Shown here piece by piece: positions 57,933-64,000 of a DNA stretch of 64,000 nucleotides. A program made the translations under genes and the position numbers. Source of the stretch: Denitratimonas sp037478135 (lineage in GTDB: Bacteria; Pseudomonadota; Gammaproteobacteria; Xanthomonadales; Xanthomonadaceae); NCBI RefSeq assembly GCF_037478135.1, contig NZ_JBBHDV010000007.1:62001-126000 (forward strand). Reading direction: 5' to 3'. The stretch's first letter is position 1; each line of letters begins with the position of its first letter. The notes under the pieces are model-generated. The model was given only the letters and a program-made list of their open reading frames with translations. It did not search any database and was not told the DNA's origin.

Positions 57933-59696
57933 TCAGCGCCCGGCCGCGAGTGCATCGAGCATCGGGATGATCGCGTCCTTGGCGGCGAAGCCGTGGATCG
58001 GCAGGACCAGGATGTCGCCGGATTCGGCCCAGTCGAGCAGGTGGGCGGTGGCGGCGGTTTCATCGGCGATGAAGTGGATCGCGTCGGGTGCGAGGCCGTC
58101 GGCTTGCAGGGTCTGGCGCATCATTGCGGCGATCTCGCCGGAGCTGCGGCCGCGTTCGTAGCCGGCGATGTCCTTGAGCACGACCCGGTCCGGGCGGTGC
58201 CGCGCCGCCACCTGCGCCAATGCGCGGAAATCGTCATCCAGCCGGTTGCCGGCATGGCCGAGGATCAGGCCAAGGCGACCATCACCGCGCAGCGCGCCGG
58301 CCACGTCGAGCAGGCCGGCCAGGCCTTCGGGGTTGTGTGCATAGTCCAGCAGCACCTGCACGCCGCCGATGTTCCAGCGTTCCAGCCGGCCGCGGTTGTC
58401 GTGGTTGGCGTTGCCGAAATCGGCCAGCACTGCGGCGATGACCTGCGCCGGCACGCCGAGTGCGAAACCGGCCAGCGCCGCGCCGGCCAGATTGGCGATG
58501 TTGTAGCGCGCCACGCCCTGCAACGTGAGCGGCATGTCGGCCACGTCGCCCAGATGGATGCCGGCAGCGGCGACGCCGTCCGGATGCAGCCACAGCGCAC
58601 CGTCGCGCTGCACGCAGGCGGGTGAGTGCGAAGCGTGTTGGTGCAGGAACGGATCAGCGGCCTCCAGCGAAAACCAGCCGACCGGCACCGCCACATCGGC
58701 GGCAGCGGCGCGCAGTTGCGCATCGTCGGCGTTGAGCACCAGCAGGCCCGGCGTTGGCGTCGGGTCGGAACCCCGGTCGCGGACGACTTGCGCGACGGTC
58801 AGTTTCACCCGTGCCAGATCAGCGACGCTGTGCACCCCGTATTCGCCGAAATGATCGGCGCTGATGTTGGTGACCACGGCCACATCGGCTTGCTGCAGCG
58901 CCAGTCCGCGCCGCAGCAGGCCACCGCGCGCGGTTTCGAGCACGGCGGCGTCGATATCGCGCCGGCGCAGCACGGTGCGCGCGCCGATCGGGCCGGAATA
59001 ATCGCCGCTGTCCAGTCTGTGTCCTTCGACGAACAGGCCGTCGGTGCAGCTGTAGCCCACGCGTCGGCCAATGGCACGCTGCATCGCGGCGATCAGGCGC
59101 ACCGTGGTGGTTTTGCCATTGGAGCCGGTGACCACAGCGGTGGGCACGCTGCGCAGTCGGTCCCAGTCCGGTTGCGGTGCGGCAGCCAATTCGGAAAGCG
59201 GGATATCGATACCACCCTCGCCACTGCCCAGACTCAACAGATCCTCGCCCAGCAGCACCGGGACACGATGGCGCGCGGCGGCATCCAGCCAGGCTTTCAG
59301 CGCCGGAATGGCCTCGTCGGCGGCCAGCGCCGCCAGCGTGTGCTGCGCCAGTTCAATATCCCAGGTTGCAGGATGGCCGGGCGCATGACCGACATCGCGT
59401 TCGCAGGCCGCGCCCCAGGCCCATTCGTTGACTTCGGTGGCACACAACAACCGGTCAGGCGGAGCGGCGAAAGCCAGACTGGCGCCGCTGGCATGGGGCC
59501 GCGCGACCACAGGCTCATCGGCCGGCCAGCCCAGCACGGCGCGCATCCGGACGATGTTCGCGCGCCAGCGCTCCAGCATCGCCGTATCAACAGCGATGCC
59601 GACGCTTTCCAGCGCCGCGCCGGGGACTGCGAAATACGGATTGGGGCCGGTCAGGCGGCGGGAATCGTCGAAGGGAAGCATGGGATGGCAGCTCAT
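57933..59696 (-). CDS. Mur-ligase-only protein beside cphA (CphA-like without ATP-grasp)
   Basis: A 587-residue protein. Residues 1 to about 185 form an N-terminal domain without a recognised family. The Mur ligase central domain begins with the P-loop VVTGSNGKTTT (about 189-199) and continues with DIDAAVLETARGGLLRRGL and VTNISADHFGEYG, which closely match the same blocks in CphA. The C-terminal ligase domain contains VLLDYAHNPEGLAGL. The ATP-grasp half that adds aspartate in CphA is absent. It could modify or extend cyanophycin or its dipeptides; function unproven. It follows cphA on the same strand across a 241-bp repeat-filled gap. The start may instead be the ATG at 59681. Confidence 0.75.
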   Translation of the reverse strand: MSCHPMLPFDDSRRLTGPNPYFAVPGAALESVGIAVDTAMLERWRANIVRMRAVLGWPADEPVVARPHASGASLAFAAPPDRLLCATEVNEWAWGAACERDVGHAPGHPATWDIELAQHTLAALAADEAIPALKAWLDAAARHRVPVLLGEDLLSLGSGEGGIDIPLSELAAAPQPDWDRLRSVPTAVVTGSNGKTTTVRLIAAMQRAIGRRVGYSCTDGLFVEGHRLDSGDYSGPIGARTVLRRRDIDAAVLETARGGLLRRGLALQQADVAVVTNISADHFGEYGVHSVADLARVKLTVAQVVRDRGSDPTPTPGLLVLNADDAQLRAAAADVAVPVGWFSLEAADPFLHQHASHSPACVQRDGALWLHPDGVAAAGIHLGDVADMPLTLQGVARYNIANLAGAALAGFALGVPAQVIAAVLADFGNANHDNRGRLERWNIGGVQVLLDYAHNPEGLAGLLDVAGALRGDGRLGLILGHAGNRLDDDFRALAQVAARHRPDRVVLKDIAGYERGRSSGEIAAMMRQTLQADGLAPDAIHFIADETAATAHLLDWAESGDILVLPIHGFAAKDAIIPMLDALAAGR

Positions 59697-59937
59697 TGGA
59701 TGATGGCGGATTTCCTCACCCCAGCCGTTGCGTGGAGAGAGGCAGCATGAGGGGGCGGGCGTCGCAGGCGCGAGTGCTTTTGACCTCCATGAAAAGCCCC
59801 CTCACCCCAACCCCGCTTCGCGCCCGGCCAGCCGACTTGCATGTCGGCTGGCGCTCACAGGCTCGCGGCTTCGCCGCTCGAAAGCCCTGCTCGCCCCCCC
59901 CCCCCGCCATGCGGGGGAGAGGGAGCAGGCTTTGGGC
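59697..59937. repeat. repeat-rich intergenic with hairpin and 12-base C-tract
   Basis: Contains a 9-bp stem hairpin (59828-59851, CCAGCCGAC/GTCGGCTGG), CCCCTCACCCC-type repeats and a run of 12 Cs (59894-59905) followed by GCGGGGGAGAGGG. No gene is supported. It separates cphA from the Mur-only gene. Confidence 0.6.
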
Positions 59938-62745
59938 CTAGTCGTCTTCCTCGCGTGCGAACACGATGCCGCGTTCGTCGCGCACCATGCCTTCCATCAA
60001 CGTCCGCAGCTCGGCTTCGCGGGCCAGCGCGGCCGGATCATCCGGCGGGCTTTCCGGCAGCACCGGCACGCTGGCGGCGGGTGATTCGACAGCGCCTTCC
60101 GGGCGGAACTTGATGATCTGCTTCCACGAGCGGGTCAGCGCATCGGCGAACACCAGCAGCAGGTCGCCGGCCTGGGCCATGCGCAGAGCGTGATCGATGG
60201 CCTGCTGTTCGTCCTGGATTTCCTCGATGCAGGCGGCATCCACACCGGCCTCGACCAGGCCACGCAGCAGCAGGCGCGGCACTTCGTCGCCATCGCGGCC
60301 GCGCAGATTGTCGTCACGCCGGCAGATGTAGTGGTCGAACTTGCCGGCAGCGGCGCGCGCGATTTCGAAGATGTCCTCGTCACGCCGGTCACCGGGCGCG
60401 GCCAGCACCACGATGCGGCGGCCGGTGACATCCAGACGTTGCGCCAGATCGGCCATCGCGGCGATGGCGTGGGCGTTGTGGCCGTAGTCGAACAGCACCT
60501 TGAACGGGTGTTCGTCGAACACGTTCATGCGGCCCGGCGCCTGGAAGAAGGTGGTGTCGAAGGTGCGCAGGCCCTGGCGGATCGCATCCAGCTTGATGCC
60601 CAGCGAGAACGCCATCGCGGCGGCGAACATCGCGTTCTGCACGTTGTGCATAGCGCGGCCTTCGAGCGTGGCCGGCACCAGATGGGTCCACAGCAGCGGG
60701 ATGTGGCTGCCCTTGTCGTACAGCGTGATCATCTGGCCATTGATGCCGGCCTCCAGCGCGCAGGCGCGGCCACCGGCGCGGATGTGCTCGCGCACCAGCG
60801 GATGCGAAGGGTTGGTGCTGACGTAGCAGATGGTCTTGGCGTCCACGTAACCGGACATCTTCAGCACCAGCGGGTCATCGGCATTGAGCACGGCGCAGTC
60901 GGTCGCCACTTCCACCACGATGCGCTTGACCGGGGCCAGTTGTTCCAGGGTGTCGATGCCCTTCAGGCCGAGGTGGTCGGACTGCACGTTCAGCACCGCG
61001 CCGACGTTGACTTCGGATACACCCATGCCGGCGCGCAGCAGGCCGCCGCGTGCGGTTTCCAGCACCGCCAGATCGATCTGCGGATCGGCCAGCACCATGC
61101 GTGCCGAGACCGGGCCGGTCATGTCGCCCTCGACCGTGCGCTGGCCGTCGATGTAAACGCCATCGGTGGTGGTCAGGCCCGGGGTGAAGCCGGCCATCTT
61201 GGCGATATGCGCCAGCATCCGCGCGGTGGTGGTCTTGCCGTTGGTGCCAGTGACGGCGGCAATCGGCACGCGGCTCGGCGCGCCGGGCGGGAACAGCATG
61301 TCGATCACCGGGCCGGCGGCGTCGCGCGGGGTGCCTTCGCTGGGTGCCACGTGCATGCGGAAGCCGGGCGCGGCATTCACTTCGCAGATCGCCCCGCCGA
61401 TCTTCTTGTAGCTCTCGGCGATATTGGGCGTGATGAAGTCGACGCCGCCCACGTCCAGCCCGATGGCGCGCACCGCGCGCACCGCCATGTCGCGGTTGTC
61501 CGGGTGGATGATGTCGGTGACATCGGTCGCGGTGCCGCCGGTGGACAGGTTGGCGGTGGAACGCAGGTAGACGATTTCGTCAGGCGCGGGCACCGACTCG
61601 GCGGTGTAGCCGACGCGCTGCATCATCTGTTCGGCCTGGGCGTCGAGCACGATGCGGGTCAGCACCTTCTCGTGCCCGATGCCGCGGCGTGGATCGGCGT
61701 TCACGATCTCGACCAGTTCGGCGATGCTGTGTTTGCCATCGCCCACGACATGACCGGGCGTGCGGCGCGTGGCGGCGACCAGTCCGCCGTTGACCACCAG
61801 CAGGCGGTGGTCGTCGCCGGACTGGAAGGTTTCCACGATCACCGAGCGCGAATGCTCGCGTGCGGCGCGGTAGCCTTCGCGCACCGCTTCGGGCCCCTCG
61901 ATGCCGATGGTGATGCCACGCCCGTGGTTGCCGTTGTACGGCTTGGTCACGACCGGCCCACCGAGCCGGCGCGCGGCGCGGATCGCGCCATCCTCGCTCG
62001 TCACCAGTTCCTGGCGCGGCACCGGCAGGCCGAGGGTGGACAGGATGCGGTTGGTTTCCTCCTTGTCGCCGGCCAGCTCCACCGCGATGTGCGGGGTCTT
62101 GCCGGTGACCGTGGCCTGGATGCGCTGCTGGTATTTGCCGTGGCCCAGCTGCACCAGCGAATACTGGTTCAGGCGCAGCGACGGAATCCCGCGATCCTGC
62201 GCGGCCTGCACCAGCGAGGCGGTCGAAGGCCCGAGCGCGCGGCGCTGGGCGTAGCGGATGAAGTCGTCGCGTTCAGTGGCCCAGTCGAAACCCTCCGGCA
62301 CCGCAACGTGAGTGCGCAGTTCCGGCGGCAGCAGCGAGCCCAGCAGCTTCAGTGCCAGCTCGCCGGCGGCGATGCCTTCCTCGCGCTGGGTGTATTCGTA
62401 GACCACGGTGTAGACGCCGGGCTTGCCGTCCACGCTGCGGGTCTTGCCGAAGGTGACGTCTTCGCCGGCGATGTTCTGCAGTTCGATCGCGACATGCTCG
62501 AACACATGCCCCAGCCAGGTGCCCTGGTCCTCGCGCAGGCGGCGCACGAAGCCGCCGGGTTCGCGGTAGGAACAGCCGTGTTCGGCCAGCCCCGGCAATG
62601 CTTCCAGCAGACCGTTGATGAACCCCTCGCCCAGCCGCGCCGATGGCCAGTGTTCCAGTTCCCCCAGTTCCAGCTCCAGCCGGATCACCGGGAAATGGGC
62701 GTACAACGACGGCCCGACATAGACGGAACGATCAACGATGCGCAT
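59938..62745 (-). CDS. cphA: cyanophycin synthetase
   Basis: A 935-residue enzyme that polymerises aspartate and arginine into cyanophycin (multi-L-arginyl-poly-aspartate). The N-terminal domain (about 1-160) is followed by an ATP-grasp domain (about 215-480; VVTKPYNGNHGRGITIGI) for Asp addition and a Mur ligase domain with the P-loop AVTGTNGKTTTARML near 495-505 for Arg addition. DYGHNAHAIAAM marks the C-terminal domain. Length is in the usual range. cphB lies 98 bases upstream, in the same direction. Confidence 0.95.
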   Translation of the reverse strand: MRIVDRSVYVGPSLYAHFPVIRLELELGELEHWPSARLGEGFINGLLEALPGLAEHGCSYREPGGFVRRLREDQGTWLGHVFEHVAIELQNIAGEDVTFGKTRSVDGKPGVYTVVYEYTQREEGIAAGELALKLLGSLLPPELRTHVAVPEGFDWATERDDFIRYAQRRALGPSTASLVQAAQDRGIPSLRLNQYSLVQLGHGKYQQRIQATVTGKTPHIAVELAGDKEETNRILSTLGLPVPRQELVTSEDGAIRAARRLGGPVVTKPYNGNHGRGITIGIEGPEAVREGYRAAREHSRSVIVETFQSGDDHRLLVVNGGLVAATRRTPGHVVGDGKHSIAELVEIVNADPRRGIGHEKVLTRIVLDAQAEQMMQRVGYTAESVPAPDEIVYLRSTANLSTGGTATDVTDIIHPDNRDMAVRAVRAIGLDVGGVDFITPNIAESYKKIGGAICEVNAAPGFRMHVAPSEGTPRDAAGPVIDMLFPPGAPSRVPIAAVTGTNGKTTTARMLAHIAKMAGFTPGLTTTDGVYIDGQRTVEGDMTGPVSARMVLADPQIDLAVLETARGGLLRAGMGVSEVNVGAVLNVQSDHLGLKGIDTLEQLAPVKRIVVEVATDCAVLNADDPLVLKMSGYVDAKTICYVSTNPSHPLVREHIRAGGRACALEAGINGQMITLYDKGSHIPLLWTHLVPATLEGRAMHNVQNAMFAAAMAFSLGIKLDAIRQGLRTFDTTFFQAPGRMNVFDEHPFKVLFDYGHNAHAIAAMADLAQRLDVTGRRIVVLAAPGDRRDEDIFEIARAAAGKFDHYICRRDDNLRGRDGDEVPRLLLRGLVEAGVDAACIEEIQDEQQAIDHALRMAQAGDLLLVFADALTRSWKQIIKFRPEGAVESPAASVPVLPESPPDDPAALAREAELRTLMEGMVRDERGIVFAREEDD

Positions 62746-62843
62746 GGTTTACCCCTTCTGCTTCAACTCCCCGTGAGCATTGCAGGATGCCCAAAACCGC
62801 CGGGCGGGGAAACCATGCGCGGATGATTCGCGCACGGTGCAGC

Positions 62844-63680
62844 TCAGGAGGGCTGCAACAGTCCGGCCGAAGCCCTGCGCGTATGCAGGTTGAAGGTGGC
62901 GCCGCGCACCAGAATGTGGACACGCAGACCGATCAGGCAGACCGGGTCGTTCTCGTCGGCCTGCGCCATCGAGGAGAACTCGGCACCCTCGGCATCGACC
63001 ACGGTGACCGCGCCGGAGCCTTCGACATCCAGCGTGTTGTCCGGGCCGATGAAGGCGGCGGTGTCTTCGTCCAGCCCGATGCCGACCGAGAACGGGTTGT
63101 AGGCCAGCGCCGTGACCAGACGGCCGAGGCGGTCGCGCTGGCGGAAGTGCTGGTCGATGATGAAACGGTTGGTCAGGCCCAGACCCGGTGCCAGACGCAC
63201 GCTGTCGGCGCGCGGCGAACTGCCCTCTGTGCCGAACGCGATCATGTGCTCGGACAGGATGCTGGCACCGGCGCTGGTGCCGCCGACGGTCACCCCGGCG
63301 GCGTTGGCCTGGCGGATCATCTTGGCGGCGCGGGTGCCGCCCAGGATGGTGGACAGGCGCAGCTGGTTGCCGCCGGTGAAGAACACCCCGGTGGCGTGCG
63401 CGATGCGTTCCAGCCAGCCTTCGTTGTCGCCGTCGGCGCGGGTGGAAAAGTTCAGCGAAGTGACGTGCGCGGCACCGATGTCGGTGAAGATCTTCTCATA
63501 GCGCGGGCCGGTGTCTTCCAGCCGGCTGGCGGTCGGGATCACGACGATATTGGCATCACGGCCGCCGCACAGGCGCACGAAGCGCTTGAGGATGCGCGGA
63601 TCGTGTTCCTTTTCCTCGGCTCCGCCGATCGGCACGATCCAGCCACGCTCATCGCCCTCGGCGACCTTGCTCGGACACAT
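62844..63680 (-). CDS. cphB: cyanophycinase (peptidase S51)
   Basis: A 278-residue serine exopeptidase that releases beta-Asp-Arg dipeptides from cyanophycin. The nucleophile is Ser136 in GGTSAGAS. His178 (IIDQHF) and Glu205 (IGLDEDT) are spaced exactly as Ser132/His174/Glu201 of Synechocystis CphB (from memory, constant offset of four). No signal peptide is seen, so it acts in the cytoplasm on the organism's own granules. It lies between iadA and cphA. Confidence 0.93.
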   Translation of the reverse strand: MCPSKVAEGDERGWIVPIGGAEEKEHDPRILKRFVRLCGGRDANIVVIPTASRLEDTGPRYEKIFTDIGAAHVTSLNFSTRADGDNEGWLERIAHATGVFFTGGNQLRLSTILGGTRAAKMIRQANAAGVTVGGTSAGASILSEHMIAFGTEGSSPRADSVRLAPGLGLTNRFIIDQHFRQRDRLGRLVTALAYNPFSVGIGLDEDTAAFIGPDNTLDVEGSGAVTVVDAEGAEFSSMAQADENDPVCLIGLRVHILVRGATFNLHTRRASAGLLQPS

Positions 63681-63795
63681 GCTTGCACTTCCCCTGCTGC
63701 TGCCGCCGGACGTGGCGGCCGGTGATTCTTGCCGCGTTTTGCCTGATTGCCAAGCTCCGCAGGCGCGGGAACCGGACCGGGTTCAAGCTTTTGCC

Positions 63796-64000
63796 TCAGT
63801 CTGCGGCGCGCTCGAAACTGCCGTGCAGGCAGGTTTTTCCACCGCGCCGGTGCAGCCGGCCGCGTGCGATCACGTGCAGCGCGCGGTGCTGTTCATCCAG
63901 ACAGACCAGGTCGGCATCGGCGCCGATCGCGATACGGCCCTTGCCGGCCAGACGCAGCGTACTGGCCGCGTTCGAGGTGAACACCGGCAGCGCCTGCGCC
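63796..64000 (-). CDS. iadA: isoaspartyl dipeptidase, C-terminal fragment (cut by window edge)
   Basis: The last 67 codons are present, reading in from the right edge. ALPVFTSNAASTLRLAGKGR and IGADADLVCLDEQ match the C-terminal part of IadA-type amidohydrolases (metal-dependent, beta-aspartyl dipeptide hydrolysis). The metal-binding centre lies outside the window. Position upstream of cphB fits the final step, splitting beta-Asp-Arg into aspartate and arginine. Confidence 0.75.
   Translation of the reverse strand, partial: AQALPVFTSNAASTLRLAGKGRIAIGADADLVCLDEQHRALHVIARGRLHRRGGKTCLHGSFERAAD

Noticed and set aside
60190..62826. 878-codon open frame on the plus strand
   Set aside because: Antisense to cphA; composition (Gly/His/Asp/Gln-rich) and lack of any motif mark it as a shadow.
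1..64000. CRISPR array or prophage
   Set aside because: No series of regularly spaced direct repeats was seen, and no phage structural, integrase or lysis genes are present; the IS3 element is the only clear mobile DNA.

Overview
The window is high-GC, gene-dense chromosomal DNA. It most resembles a gammaproteobacterium of the Xanthomonadaceae (Lysobacter/Stenotrophomonas/Xanthomonas relatives). This is inferred from protein families and order: AlgB/KinB, an OleD-type reductase, a dihydrolipoyl dehydrogenase with its own lipoyl domain, the lexA-imuA-imuB-dnaE2 cassette, and a cyanophycin cluster. No prophage or CRISPR array was seen. The one clear mobile element is an IS3-family insertion near 54 kb.

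Layout. 1-7.3 kb: a minus-strand catabolic cluster with a thiolase-like fragment, an acyl-CoA dehydrogenase, two single-hotdog MaoC proteins, a membrane protein, a crotonase that carries the residues of 6-oxocamphor hydrolase, a TonB-dependent receptor and a TetR regulator. 7.5-14.5 kb: cardiolipin synthase and small envelope-stress proteins (GlsB/YeaQ, entericidin, DUF1328) next to AlgB/KinB and a coiled-coil lipoprotein with a textbook sigma-54 promoter. 14.5-22.6 kb: ubiJ-oleD, LOG, TfoX-like, msrC, bioD, then mltB-rlpA-dacC for cell-wall remodelling. 22.6-30.8 kb: an FAD/NAD(P) protein, a phosphate-selective-type porin, phhA divergent from an Lrp regulator, truC, an ECF sigma factor, rluE, a Fur-box-controlled DUF2061 protein and a truncated GFA gene. 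30.8-40.4 kb: lpdA/aceF, uvrD, a Doc/AbrB toxin-antitoxin pair, an FMN reductase, a lipoprotein and a pirin. 40.4-47.1 kb: a signalling locus with a histidine kinase, a lone receiver and a 1464-residue GAF/PAS/GGDEF/EAL/REC protein. 47.2-53.0 kb: the SOS mutasome cassette with a LexA2-type operator. 53.1-55.0 kb: a small ORF, the IS3 element and tRNA-Met. 55.2-64 kb: argS with an FtsN-like SPOR gene, then cyanophycin metabolism (iadA, cphB, cphA and a Mur-ligase-only paralogue).

How the genes work together. The first cluster looks like uptake plus beta-oxidation-like breakdown of a hydrophobic, probably alicyclic, substrate. AlgB/KinB may drive the neighbouring sigma-54 promoter. The last cluster holds the full cyanophycin cycle: CphA makes the Asp-Arg polymer, CphB cuts it to beta-Asp-Arg, and IadA splits the dipeptide. 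The accompanying Mur-only protein lacks the ATP-grasp half of CphA and has no obvious assigned role.
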